Notes: generated by a model not told the origin, from the letters alone. Positions 1 through 8,105 are shown, numbered from the stretch's first letter. The stretch: 42,762 nucleotides of DNA from Burkholderiales bacterium (GCA_026399835.1 JAPLQE010000060.1:1-42762); one strand, 5' to 3'. Made by a program: numbers and translations.

Positions 1-159
1 CCCGCGCCGCGTCCCGCCCCGCAGCCAGCGGCCCGGCCCGCCCCGCGCCCCGCCGCGCCGCCCGCGGCCCGCCCGGCCCCGCGGCCCGCGCCCGCGGCCC
101 GACCGGCTGCCGCCCGACCGGCTGGCGGTGGCGGCGGTGCCGCGCGCCATGCCCGATGA
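1..159 (+). CDS. C-terminal tail of a Pro/Ala/Arg-rich protein (possibly DUF3300), partial
   Basis: Frame 1 is open from the window edge to a TGA at 157-159. It encodes about 52 residues made almost only of Pro, Ala and Arg, ending in a GGGGGAARHAR tail. Low-complexity tails with a Gly run and basic residues are typical of DUF3300 proteins, and DUF3300 genes are often found next to DUF2950 genes, the family encoded immediately downstream. That neighbour is the main reason for the call. All three forward frames are open or nearly open here because the DNA is almost pure G+C, so the reading frame itself is uncertain. The start lies outside the window. Confidence 0.35.
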   Translation, partial: PAPRPAPQPAARPAPRPAAPPAARPAPRPAPAARPAAARPAGGGGGAARHAR

Positions 160-181
160 CCGACACGATCCGGAGCCGACG

Positions 182-1126
182 ATGAACGATCAGATCCTTC
201 CGAAGCCGTCGCGGCTGCGCGCCGCCGGCTGGCGCCGCGTCGCCCTCGCGGTCGCGCTGAGCGCCGCCGTGTCGCAGGCCTGGGCTGCACCGGTGGCCGG
301 CCAGCGCAGCTTCGCCACCCCGCAGGCCGCCGTCGATGCGCTGTTCGACGCGGTGGTCTCGGGTGACCGGCGCGAGCTGCGGCCGCTCTTCGGCGCCGAC
401 ACCCCCCGGATCGCGCCGATCCCGGACGACGCGACGATGGCCGCGGTGCGCGACACCTTCGTGCGCTCGTGGTCCGGCGGGCATGCGATCGAGCCTCAAG
501 GGGAGGGCCGCGCACGCCTCACGCTGGGCGAAGGCGCCTGGCCGTATCCGCTGCCGGTCGTGCGCGGTGCCGACGGGCGCTGGTCCTGGGACACCCGGGC
601 CGGCCTGCGCGAGATCGATGCGCGGCGCATCGGGCGCAACGAGATCGCGGCGATGGCCGCGCTCCACCAGTACGTCGACGCGCAGAACACCTACGCTCGG
701 GTCGATCGCAACGGCGACGGCGTCGCCGAGTACGCGCGCCGCCTCGGCAGCACGCCCGGCAAGCGCGACGGCCTGTACTGGGTCACCGCACCCGGCGAGC
801 CGCCGCCGCCGCTCGGCCTGCAGGCGCTCGAGACCGCCGAGGGGGTCACGCGGGGCACGCCGTTCCGCGGCTACCGGTTCCGCGCGCTGACCGCGCAGGG
901 GCCGGCCGCGCGCGGCGGCGCGATGGACTACCTGTCGGGCGGGCGCCTGCTGCGAGGCTTCGCGGCCATCGCGACCCCGGCCTCGTACGGACGCTCCGGG
1001 CTGCGGACCTTCGTCATCAACCACGACGGCCGGGTGTTCTCGCGGGACTTCGGGCCCCATACGGGCACGCTCGCCGCGCAGCTCACGCGCTTCGATCCGG
1101 GCCCGGGCTGGAAGCGGGAAGACTGA
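182..1126 (+). CDS. DUF2950 family secreted protein
   Basis: A 314-residue protein of the DUF2950 family, whose function is not known. An N-terminal signal peptide is clear: a basic stretch (RLRAAGWRR) followed by a hydrophobic core and a likely cleavage after SQAWA at about residue 35. The mature part begins with the family's FATPQAAVDALFDAVVSGD segment and ends with a long conserved-looking region containing GGAMDYLSGGRLLRGFA. The ATG at 182 was preferred to an in-frame ATG at 128 because the extra 18 residues would spoil the signal peptide. It stops 4 bases before the convergent yqjK-like gene. The DUF3300-like tail just upstream suggests the usual DUF3300-DUF2950 pair, probably an envelope function. 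Confidence 0.85.
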   Translation: MNDQILPKPSRLRAAGWRRVALAVALSAAVSQAWAAPVAGQRSFATPQAAVDALFDAVVSGDRRELRPLFGADTPRIAPIPDDATMAAVRDTFVRSWSGGHAIEPQGEGRARLTLGEGAWPYPLPVVRGADGRWSWDTRAGLREIDARRIGRNEIAAMAALHQYVDAQNTYARVDRNGDGVAEYARRLGSTPGKRDGLYWVTAPGEPPPPLGLQALETAEGVTRGTPFRGYRFRALTAQGPAARGGAMDYLSGGRLLRGFAAIATPASYGRSGLRTFVINHDGRVFSRDFGPHTGTLAAQLTRFDPGPGWKRED

Positions 1127-1130
1127 GCGA

Positions 1131-1436
1131 CTAGCCGCGGGGCCCCGAGCGCCACTGGCGCGCGACGCGCCAGGCGGTCATCGCGAGCGACGCCGTGCTC
1201 AGCCAGCGGGACAGGCGCTTTCGTCCCAGCAGCGGCAGCCCGACGCCGACCAGCGCGGCGGCGACCGTGCCGGCGCGGCGGCCCTTGCCGCTGCCGTCCC
1301 GCTCCACGCGAGGCGGCGTGATGCGCTCGCGCAGCTCGTGCACCAGGAGGGCGATCTGCAGCCGCTCGAGCTCGGAGCGCGAGACCAGCAGCGCCTTGCG
1401 CTGCGCAGACTTCGAGGCGCGATCGTCGACGCTCAT
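1131..1436 (-). CDS. YqjK-like small protein
   Basis: A 101-residue basic protein, third gene of a DUF883-YqjE-YqjK type operon read leftward. The N-terminal half is charged (SKSAQRKALLVSRSELERLQ) and predicted helical. The C-terminal part has a short hydrophobic segment (GTVAAALVGVGLPLLG) that may be membrane-associated, followed by a basic tail. Its ATG overlaps the stop of the upstream holin-like gene as ATGA, so translation is probably coupled. The name rests mainly on position and size: sequence similarity to enterobacterial YqjK is weak by eye. Longer open frame upstream is ignored because it lies inside the neighbouring gene. Confidence 0.68.
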   Translation of the reverse strand: MSVDDRASKSAQRKALLVSRSELERLQIALLVHELRERITPPRVERDGSGKGRRAGTVAAALVGVGLPLLGRKRLSRWLSTASLAMTAWRVARQWRSGPRG

Positions 1437-1894
1437 TGCCGCCGCTTCCCGAAGCGCTCCATCAGCCATGCCCGGTCGCGGCCGAACTCGGCGAGCGTGG
1501 CCGCGAACGGCGTATGCTCGCGGCGCGAGGCGAGGGCGAGGCGCCAGCCGGCCACGCCGGTGACGGCGGCCCACAGCAGCGTGAGCAGCGCGAGCGTGAT
1601 CCAGCCGAGGCGGTCCCAGAGCAGCGCCACCACCAGCGTGTTGGCCGCGAGCAGCGCGAAGGCGGCCGCGATCGCCATGACCAGCACCAGCACCAGGCGA
1701 TCGCGCGCGCGGTCGCGTTCCTCGGCGAACTCGAGCGCCGCGATCTGCACGCGCGTGTCCGCCGCACTGGCGACCGAAGCGGCGAGCCGCCCGAGCAGGT
1801 CGCGGATGCCGGCCGATCCGGTCGCGCCGTCCCCGGGGGAATCGGTCGCGTCGCCGGGCGCGGGACCGGCGGAGGAGGCTCCGGTCTCGCCCAT
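1433..1894 (-). CDS. Phage holin family / YqjE-like inner-membrane protein
   Basis: A 153-residue membrane protein of the YqjE (putative holin superfamily III) type. Residues 1-30 are Gly/Ser/Ala-rich and disordered. Residues 31-66 form a charged amphipathic helix (LEFAEERDRARDRL), followed by two transmembrane segments at about 67-92 and 98-117. The tail is basic and probably cytoplasmic. The ATG at 1894 lies 8 bases after the DUF883 stop; an upstream in-frame start would lie inside the DUF883 gene. Despite the family name there is no sign of prophage. In other proteobacteria this gene sits in the same three-gene cluster, linked to osmotic or stationary-phase stress. Confidence 0.85.
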   Translation of the reverse strand: MGETGASSAGPAPGDATDSPGDGATGSAGIRDLLGRLAASVASAADTRVQIAALEFAEERDRARDRLVLVLVMAIAAAFALLAANTLVVALLWDRLGWITLALLTLLWAAVTGVAGWRLALASRREHTPFAATLAEFGRDRAWLMERFGKRRQ

Positions 1895-1902
1895 CGCCGC
1901 GC

Positions 1903-2214
1903 TCAGCGGCGGTTCATCAGCAGACCGACGACGCAGCCGACGATCGCGGCGATGCCGATCGCCTGCCACGGGTGGTCGTGCACATAGTCGTCGGTGGCGC
2001 GGGCGGCGTTCTTGGCGCGATCCACCGCCTCGCCTTCGAGCTCCTGCAGGCGCAGCTTCGCGTGCAGCAGCTTGGTCTCGACCTGGGAGCGCAGATCGCG
2101 CGCCTTGTCGCCGGTTTCGGTCGCGGCGCGCGTGAGGATGTCCTGGGCTTCGGTCATCGCGGCTGCGAATTCGTCGGCGATCTTCGCGCGGGAGGACTCG
2201 GCGGGCGTGTTCAT
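1903..2214 (-). CDS. DUF883 family protein (ElaB/YqjD type)
   Basis: A 103-residue protein with the standard layout of the ElaB/YqjD family: a long charged helix (TEAQDILTRAATETGDKA), then HPWQAIGIAAIVGCVVGLL near the end, which is the family's single C-terminal membrane anchor, then a short basic tail. Known members bind ribosomes through the N-terminus and anchor them to the inner membrane in stationary phase; that role is inferred here. Two ATGs are adjacent (2217 and 2214). An AAGGAG at 2221-2226 is spaced best for the second, so that start is used. First gene of a three-gene minus-strand operon with a good -10 box upstream. Confidence 0.87.
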   Translation of the reverse strand: MNTPAESSRAKIADEFAAAMTEAQDILTRAATETGDKARDLRSQVETKLLHAKLRLQELEGEAVDRAKNAARATDDYVHDHPWQAIGIAAIVGCVVGLLMNRR

Positions 2215-2259
2215 CATGGGCTCCTTCGAGGGGTGGACGTCACATCGTCAACCCCGTGG

Positions 2260-2265
2260 ATTATA
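2260..2265 (-). promoter_or_regulatory. -10 box of the DUF883-yqjE-yqjK operon
   Basis: The minus strand reads TATAAT, a perfect -10 hexamer, about 45 bases upstream of the DUF883 start, in an otherwise G+C-rich gap. No convincing -35 hexamer is seen at the expected distance, so this may rely on an extended or activator-dependent promoter. Confidence 0.5.
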
Positions 2266-2333
2266 CGCACCGGGTCGGATGCCCCTTCGAGGAGACAGGA
2301 TGCGCGCGGCGCGAGGGCCGCTCGCCGTCGGAC

Positions 2334-3044
2334 TCAGGCCGGCTGGCCGCGTGCGATGCGCCCGACGACCTTCGCCACCGCGGACTCGAGGCCTTCGGGG
2401 GGGTGCACGAACTGCAGCCCGACGCGCAGCTCGCCGCCGTCGGCGAGGCGGCGCATCACGCCCGCGTGGATCACGCGCAGCGCCATCACCCACTCGCTGC
2501 CGTCGGGCAGGGTCATCATCGCCCGCTCGAACACCTTGCCCGCCCAGAACCGCTCGCGTGACCCGCGTACGGTGACCGCGGCGCCCTGCACCGACAGGTC
2601 GTGCAGCGGCAGCGACACGAGTGCCGCATCGGCTGCATCGAGCGTGAGCGTGAGCGCGAGCTGCTCGGGCACCTGCACGCGGAAGGTCTCGCGTTTCTGC
2701 ACCCGGACCAGCGAGGTCGGCCGCTCGAGACGCAGCAGCGACCGCCCGTCGACCTGCCCGATCCGTGCGACGCGAGCCTCGAAGCTCACGCGGCACTCGG
2801 GCAGCCGCAGGTCGATGGCCGCGACGCTGCCGGCCGCCAGCGCGCGCTCGATCACCGGCGCGCGCGGCGGGTCGAGCACCGCCTCGCCGTCGTCGGCGAT
2901 CTCGCGCAGCGGCGACAGGTACGTCTCCGGCCGGCCCGCCGCGCGCACCGAGCACATCGCCCGGGACGCCAGCGATCGGCGCAGCAGGTCCAGGACCTCC
3001 GCGCCGTCCTCGACGCGGAAGCGATCGTAGTCTTGGGCTTCCAT
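2334..3044 (-). CDS. ycgR: Flagellar brake protein YcgR (c-di-GMP-binding PilZ protein)
   Basis: A 236-residue protein with an N-terminal YcgR domain (about residues 10-110) and a C-terminal PilZ domain. The c-di-GMP binding signature is intact: RETFR at 118-122 (the RxxxR motif) and DLSVQG at 149-154 (D/NxSxxG). Known YcgR proteins bind the flagellar motor when c-di-GMP is high and slow swimming. The ATG at 3044 was chosen because the upstream open frame has no conserved sequence; no strong Shine-Dalgarno is visible. It is divergent from the SPINDLY-type glycosyltransferase gene across 215 bases. No other flagellar gene is in the window. Confidence 0.86.
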   Translation of the reverse strand: MEAQDYDRFRVEDGAEVLDLLRRSLASRAMCSVRAAGRPETYLSPLREIADDGEAVLDPPRAPVIERALAAGSVAAIDLRLPECRVSFEARVARIGQVDGRSLLRLERPTSLVRVQKRETFRVQVPEQLALTLTLDAADAALVSLPLHDLSVQGAAVTVRGSRERFWAGKVFERAMMTLPDGSEWVMALRVIHAGVMRRLADGGELRVGLQFVHPPEGLESAVAKVVGRIARGQPA

Positions 3045-3259
3045 GAATCGATGATGCCACACGGGTCCGCCGCGTCGACATCGTCGGAGAGCCGCATGGC
3101 GGGCGGATTCCGCCGTGCTTCGGCGCGCGCTCCGGACGAGGCCGCAGGGGCTCCCCGCGGCCCGAGATGCACCGTCGGACCGGCGCTTATCCGGGGCTCC
3201 GCGGCAGGGGGCGGGGCTCAAGATCGAGCGGGTAACGAATCCGTCACGGTCCACCGCCG

Positions 3260-5230
3260 ATGCCCGCCCCGATCGCACCGCCCCGACCCGCCGTCCCCGC
3301 CGCCCTGCGGCCCGAGGCCGAGCGCCATTGGCGCGCCGGCGTCGAGCATGCGCGTGCCGGCCGCTGGAAGGACGCGGAGAAGGCGCATGCCCGCGCCGTC
3401 CGCGTCGCCCCGGGCGAGCCGGTCTTCTGGGTCAACCTCGCGCAGGCTCGCCGCAAGCTCGGCGACCTCGCCGGCGTGATCGAGGCGACCGACCGTGCGC
3501 TCGCCGCCGACCCGCAGTTCGTGCTGGCCCGCCAGATGCGGGTGGCAGCGCGCATGGAGCGGCATCGCTACGAGGAGCTGCTCGAGGACGCCGAACTCGT
3601 CGCCAAGCGCCCGGGGGCGGGCTACGAGGCCTGGCTCGACTACGGCGTGGCGCTCGACCGCAGCAACCGCCATGTCGCCTCGATCGGCGCACTGATGTCG
3701 GCGCTGTCGTGCAAGCCCGACGGCTTCGACGCCTACATCACGCTGTGCAACGCCTTCGACCGGCTGCGGCTGCACGCCGAGGCCGTCGAGTCGCTGCGCA
3801 CGGCGGTCGCGCTCAAGCCGGGCTGGGCGGCGGGGCTGGTGGGCATCGTCCACCACGCGCTGCACGGCTGCGACTGGCGCCGCCTCGACGAGGACGTGGC
3901 AGTGCTGGCCGCCCGCCTCGCCGAGCCGGAGCCGCTCGACATCAACCCGTTCATGTTCCTGTCCTTCGGTGCCGACGCCGCGATGCAGCGCCGCGTCTTC
4001 ACCGAGCATGCGCGACTGCGCTACGGCGCGGTCGCACCGCTGCCCGCGCCCGCGTCGCGCCCGGTCCCGCGCACCGGCCGCGTCCGGGTGGGGTACCTGT
4101 CGAACGACTTCCACACCCATGCCACCGCGCTGCTGCTGGTGCAGGCGCTCGAGCTGCACGACCGCGAGCGCATCGAGGTCCGGCTGTATTCGTACGGCCT
4201 GGACGACGGCACGCCGATGCGCCGGCGGCTCGAGGCGGCGGGCGATGCCTTCGTCGACATCGCCGGCCTGAGCGAGCAGGAGGCCGCGCAGCGCATCCGC
4301 GACGACGAGGTCGAGGTGCTCGTCGACCTCAAGGGCTACACGCTCCACGCCCGGACCGCGATCATGGCGATGCGTCCGGCGCCGGTGCAGGTCGCCTGGC
4401 TCGGATTCCCCGGCACCAGCGGCGCGCCCTTCATCGACTATGCGATCGTCGACCCGATCGTGCTGCCACCGGAGCGCGCCGACGAGTTCAGCGAGGCCCC
4501 CGCCTGGCTGCCCGACTGCTACCAGCCCAACGACCGGATGCGCGAGGTCGGCACGCCCCCCGGCCGCGCCGCCTGCGGGCTGCCCGAGGGCGCCTTCGTC
4601 TTCTGCGCGTTCAACCACACCTACAAGATCCGGCCCGACACCTTCGCGCTCTGGTGCCGGCTGCTGCGCGACGTGCCCGGCAGCGTGCTGTGGCTGCTCG
4701 CCTCGAACGCGCAGGCCGAGGAGAACCTGCTGCGCGAGGCCGCGGCGCTCGGCATCGACGCCTCGCGCCTGGTCTTCGCGCAGATCGCGCCCCCCGCCGA
4801 GCATCTGGCGCGCCTGACCCATGCCGACCTCTTCCTCGACACGCTGCCCATCAACGCGCACACCACCGCCAGCGACGCGCTGTGGTCGGGCGTGCCGGTG
4901 GTGAGCTGCACGGGCACGGCCTTCGTCGGTCGGGTCGCGGCCAGCCTGCTGCACGCGGTCGGCCTGCCCGAGCTCGCGGTCGCCGACATGGCCGGCTACG
5001 AGGCCCTGGCCCGCGGCCTGGCGACCGATCCCGGGCGCCTGGCCGAGCTGCGCGAACGGCTGCGCCGGGCGCGCGACACCGCGCCGCTCTTCGACAGCGC
5101 GCGCACCGCGCGCGAGCTCGACGCGCTCTACCTTCGGATGGCCGAGCGCTCGCGCGCCGGCCTGCCGCCCGCGGCACTGCCGCCGCAGCGCGCCACGGGG
5201 GCGGCCTCCGGCGAGGACCCTGGGCAGTGA
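3260..5230 (+). CDS. TPR-containing GT41 (SPINDLY/OGT-like) glycosyltransferase
   Basis: A 656-residue cytoplasmic protein. Residues about 20-200 are helical TPR-like repeats. The catalytic part follows with family motifs in order: RVGYLSNDFHTHATALL (about 276-292), WLGFPGTSGAPFIDY, FNHTYKIRPDTF and DTLPINAHTTASDALWSGVP. These identify the glycosyltransferase family 41 fold shared by O-GlcNAc transferases, SPINDLY proteins and bacterial HMW1C. It probably transfers a sugar from a nucleotide donor to protein Ser/Thr or Asn; donor and target cannot be read from the sequence. The next gene overlaps by 4 bases (GTGA), so the two are translationally coupled. The ycgR neighbour hints at a flagellar target, but this is only inference. 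Confidence 0.85.
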   Translation: MPAPIAPPRPAVPAALRPEAERHWRAGVEHARAGRWKDAEKAHARAVRVAPGEPVFWVNLAQARRKLGDLAGVIEATDRALAADPQFVLARQMRVAARMERHRYEELLEDAELVAKRPGAGYEAWLDYGVALDRSNRHVASIGALMSALSCKPDGFDAYITLCNAFDRLRLHAEAVESLRTAVALKPGWAAGLVGIVHHALHGCDWRRLDEDVAVLAARLAEPEPLDINPFMFLSFGADAAMQRRVFTEHARLRYGAVAPLPAPASRPVPRTGRVRVGYLSNDFHTHATALLLVQALELHDRERIEVRLYSYGLDDGTPMRRRLEAAGDAFVDIAGLSEQEAAQRIRDDEVEVLVDLKGYTLHARTAIMAMRPAPVQVAWLGFPGTSGAPFIDYAIVDPIVLPPERADEFSEAPAWLPDCYQPNDRMREVGTPPGRAACGLPEGAFVFCAFNHTYKIRPDTFALWCRLLRDVPGSVLWLLASNAQAEENLLREAAALGIDASRLVFAQIAPPAEHLARLTHADLFLDTLPINAHTTASDALWSGVPVVSCTGTAFVGRVAASLLHAVGLPELAVADMAGYEALARGLATDPGRLAELRERLRRARDTAPLFDSARTARELDALYLRMAERSRAGLPPAALPPQRATGAASGEDPGQ

Positions 5231-6006
5231 GGGCGCTGATCGGTCACACGGGGTTCATCGGGCGCAACCTCGCGCGCCAGCGGACGTGGGACGCCTGCTT
5301 CAGCCGGCAGGACATCGACGCGATCCGCGGCCGCAGCTTCGATCTGGTCGTGTGCGCGGGGCTGCCGTCCGACCGCTGGCTCGCCAACGGCAATCCGGGC
5401 GGCGACCGCAGCAACATGCTGAGCCTGGCGAACGCGCTGGCCGAGGTGCGCGCCGAACGCTTCGTGCTGATCTCCACCATCGACGTCTATCCGGTGCCGG
5501 TCGGCGTCGACGAGTCGACGGTGATCGAGCCGGCGCACAACCGCGCCTACGGCGAGCATCGGCTGGAGTTCGAGCGGATGGTCGCCGCGCGCTTCGCCGC
5601 CACCCACGTGCTGCGCCTGCCCGAGGCCTTCGGTCCGGACATGCGCCGCAACGTGCTCGACGACCTGATCCGGCGGCGTGACCTCGACGCGGTCGATCCG
5701 CGCGCCACGCATCAGTGGTACCCGATCGCGCGGCTGGCCGACGACATCGACCGGGTGATCCGCCTCGGACTGCCGCAGGTGAACCTGTGCAGCGCACCCG
5801 TGAACATCGCGCGGCTGCACCGCGCGTTCTTCGACGACCTGCGAATCGGCGGGCGCCTGGGCGCCACCACGCGCCAGGACGTGCGTACGCTGCACGGGCG
5901 CAGCCTGGAGGGCGACGAGGCCTACCTGATGTCGGCCGACCACGCGGTCGACGAGATCCGTCAGTGGCTGCGCACGCTCGCGCAGTTCGGCGGCCTCGGC
6001 TGCTGA
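5227..6006 (+). CDS. NAD-dependent epimerase/dehydratase-like SDR protein
   Basis: A 259-residue Rossmann-fold protein starting at a GTG inside the stop of the glycosyltransferase gene. The dinucleotide-binding glycines are at the extreme N-terminus (IGHTGFIG, G6-x2-G9-x2-G12). STIDVYP at about 83-89 matches the active-site Ser/Thr strand of extended SDRs. The usual YxxxK appears as Y108-GEH-R112, so the catalytic Lys is replaced by Arg. The protein is shorter than typical sugar epimerases (about 310 residues). Coupling to a GT41 enzyme suggests a role in making or modifying the sugar donor, but the Arg substitution could mean altered or lost oxidoreductase activity. Confidence 0.8.
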   Translation: MRALIGHTGFIGRNLARQRTWDACFSRQDIDAIRGRSFDLVVCAGLPSDRWLANGNPGGDRSNMLSLANALAEVRAERFVLISTIDVYPVPVGVDESTVIEPAHNRAYGEHRLEFERMVAARFAATHVLRLPEAFGPDMRRNVLDDLIRRRDLDAVDPRATHQWYPIARLADDIDRVIRLGLPQVNLCSAPVNIARLHRAFFDDLRIGGRLGATTRQDVRTLHGRSLEGDEAYLMSADHAVDEIRQWLRTLAQFGGLGC

Positions 6007-6022
6007 GCGGGAGGCGGGCGGA

Positions 6023-6223
6023 TCAGCGCGGCTGGTCCGCCGCGGGCGCCGCAGGGCTGCGGCGCGGCGCGCCGAACATGCCGGCGGCATCCTCGCGCCA
6101 GCGCGCCTGACGCTCGAGGCTCGCGATCTGCCAGCGCAGGTGCTCGACCTGGGGGTCGTCAGCGCTGCGCGTGGCCACGTGTCGGGCGAGCTGCTCTCTC
6201 AGCAAGGTGATCTGCGTCCGCAT
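6023..6223 (-). CDS. Small hypothetical protein, helical
   Basis: A possible 66-residue protein convergent with the SDR gene. The first 45 residues would form a charged amphipathic helix (ITLLREQLARH, EHLRWQIASLERQARWRED) with heptad-like Leu/Ile spacing, suggesting a short coiled coil; the tail is Ala/Pro-rich. I do not recognise a family. No clear ribosome-binding site precedes the ATG. The sensible amino-acid pattern, unlike the Arg/Ala-rich shadows nearby, is the reason for keeping it. Confidence 0.5.
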   Translation of the reverse strand: MRTQITLLREQLARHVATRSADDPQVEHLRWQIASLERQARWREDAAGMFGAPRRSPAAPAADQPR

Positions 6224-6536
6224 GGCATGCTCGTCGTTGGAGGGGTTGACGGCATGCTAGGCCCGACGGGCGGCGGATCGCGTGAGAAACTGCTCGTCCC
6301 GCGTGTGGGACGGTGACCCGATCGCGGTGCCCGGCGAATCCGGCACGGACCGGCAGCGGCCGCAGCCCGGACCTCGGAGGCCGACCCCGGCCTGCGCCCC
6401 ACCGTGGCCGCGGGCCCGGCCCCTCGATCGTGGTACTTTGCCGGGCAAATACACGGGCGGGGTCGCCCCGCGGCCGTGATCGGATGCGGCGCGGCCCGTT
6501 GCCTCCAGCGAACGTCAGGCGAGCGGTCTTCCTACG
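6224..6536. other. 313-base intergenic region upstream of hflX
   Basis: No convincing gene is seen. The only distinct element is a hyphenated palindrome, TTTGCC-G-GGCAAA, at 6437-6449, about 90 bases before hflX. It lies next to a weak extended -10-like TGGTACTTT at 6431-6439. The AT-richer patch around it contrasts with the flanking G+C-rich DNA and probably holds the hflX promoter. Neither hfq nor any part of it is present, although hfq often precedes hflX in other proteobacteria. Confidence 0.4.
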
Positions 6537-8087
6537 ATGCGAACGGATCCCAACGACACCCCCACGCGAGCCGTCGTGGCCGCCGTGCAGCTGCCCGGCG
6601 TGAGCGACGTCGAGCTCGCCGTCTCGGTCAACGAGCTGCGCGAGCTCGCCAAGACGCTCGGCTTCGAGGTCGTCGGCACCTTCGTGCAGAAGCGTGCGAG
6701 CTTCGACACCACCGGCTATCTCGGTGTCGGCAAGCGCCAGGAGATCCGTCGCTTCGTCGAGGACGGGGTGCCCGCCGCCGACGCCGCCGGCGACGACGCC
6801 GATTCGCCCGAGGACGCGTCCGAGGACGGTGTCGACTATGTCGTCGACGAGCAGGCCGAAGCGCCGCCCGCCGCCGCCCCGGCGCCCGCCAAGCGCACCG
6901 CCCGCAGCGGCGCGGCCCGCGCCAAGGAGGCCGCCCGCTCCGCTGCCGACGAGGACACCCGTCACGTCGACGTCGTCCTGGTCGACCACGAGATCTCGCC
7001 CTCGCAGGCACGCAACCTCGAGATCGAGGTCGGCTGCGAGGTGATGGACCGCACCATGGTCATCCTCGAGATCTTCAGCCGCCACGCCCGCTCGCGGGCG
7101 GCGCGCGCACAGGTCGAGATCGCCCGGCTCGGCTACATGGGGCCGCGCCTGCGCGAGGCCGCCAAGCTCGCCGGCCCGAAGGGGCGCCAGCGCAGCGGCA
7201 CGGGCGGGCGCGGTGCCGGCGAGTCGCACGGCGAGCTCGACCGCCAGAAGATCCGCAACCGCATCATGGAGCTGCAGGAGGAGATCGCGCGGATGGACGT
7301 CGAGCGCCGCACGCAGCGCGCGCGCCGCCAGGAGGGCACGAGCATCGCCCGCGTCGTGCTCGTCGGCTACACCAACGCCGGCAAGTCCACGCTGATGCGC
7401 GCGCTGACCGACAGCGATCCGTTCGTCGCCAACAAGCTCTTCGCGACGCTCGACACCACCGTGCGCGCGCTGCACCCGCCGACCGTGCCGCGCGTGCTGG
7501 TGAGCGACACCGTGGGCTTCATCAAGAACCTGCCTCACGACCTGGTCGCCTCGTTCAAGTCGACGCTCGAGGAGGCGGCCGAGGCCTCGCTGCTGCTGCA
7601 TGTCGTCGATGCGAGCGACCCGGGCTTCGAGCGCCAGCTGCAGGTGACCGACGAGGTGCTCGCCGAGATCGGCGCCCAGGACCAGCCGCGCATCCGCGTG
7701 TTCAACAAGATCGACGGCGTGGGCGACGCGGACGCCCAGGCCGCGCAGGCCGCGGTGCTGCGCGCGCGCTACCCCGACTGCGTGGTGATGAGCGCGCGCC
7801 GCGAAGCCGATGTCGCGGCGCTGCACGCGACGATCCGCGCGTTCTTCCAGAAGGGCCTCGTCGAGGCCGAGCTCTTCCTGCCCTGGACCCAGCAGAACAT
7901 GCGCGGCGAGATCTTCTCGAGCTGCGAGGTGCTCGACGAGCGGGCCGACGGCGAGGGCGCGCTGCTCACCGTGCGCGGCGACCCGGCGGTCGTCGAGAGC
8001 CTGTGCAAGCGCTTCGGGCTGCCGGCCGGGCTGCGGGCGCTGCTGGCCGACGGCGAGCCGCCGGCGGACGCGGGCAAGGCGCAGTAG
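6537..8087 (+). CDS. hflX: GTPase HflX with an N-domain insertion
   Basis: A 516-residue ribosome-associated GTPase of the Obg-HflX class, known to split or rescue ribosomes after heat stress. The G motifs are intact: GYTNAGKST (277-285), DTVGFIKNLPHDL (324-336) and NKID (390-393). The linker helix region before the G domain (QKIRNRIMELQEEIARMDVERR) is the usual one. An acidic, then Ala/Pro/Lys-rich, insertion of about 60 residues (77-141) interrupts the N-terminal domain between VGKRQEIRRFVEDG and HVDVVLVDHEISPSQARNLE, two segments that are normally almost adjacent. The start is the first ATG before the conserved region; the ribosome-binding site is weak. Confidence 0.93.
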   Translation: MRTDPNDTPTRAVVAAVQLPGVSDVELAVSVNELRELAKTLGFEVVGTFVQKRASFDTTGYLGVGKRQEIRRFVEDGVPAADAAGDDADSPEDASEDGVDYVVDEQAEAPPAAAPAPAKRTARSGAARAKEAARSAADEDTRHVDVVLVDHEISPSQARNLEIEVGCEVMDRTMVILEIFSRHARSRAARAQVEIARLGYMGPRLREAAKLAGPKGRQRSGTGGRGAGESHGELDRQKIRNRIMELQEEIARMDVERRTQRARRQEGTSIARVVLVGYTNAGKSTLMRALTDSDPFVANKLFATLDTTVRALHPPTVPRVLVSDTVGFIKNLPHDLVASFKSTLEEAAEASLLLHVVDASDPGFERQLQVTDEVLAEIGAQDQPRIRVFNKIDGVGDADAQAAQAAVLRARYPDCVVMSARREADVAALHATIRAFFQKGLVEAELFLPWTQQNMRGEIFSSCEVLDERADGEGALLTVRGDPAVVESLCKRFGLPAGLRALLADGEPPADAGKAQ

Positions 8088-8088
8088 T

Positions 8089-8105
8089 CCGACGGCAACC
8101 GTCGG
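8089..8105 (+). terminator. Hairpin after hflX
   Basis: A perfect 7-bp stem (CCGACGG/CCGTCGG) with a 3-base loop begins 2 bases after the hflX stop. There is no T-run, so it is either a weak terminator or an mRNA 3'-end stabiliser between convergent genes. Confidence 0.45.

Noticed and set aside
1433-1894. Prophage lysis module suggested by the holin-family protein
   Set aside because: No endolysin or phage genes nearby; the DUF883-YqjE-YqjK operon is a normal chromosomal cluster.
3115-5226. A very long open frame running through the glycosyltransferase gene in another frame
   Set aside because: Its sequence there is Arg/Ala/Pro-rich nonsense; only its end (from GTG 5227) is real, encoding the SDR protein.
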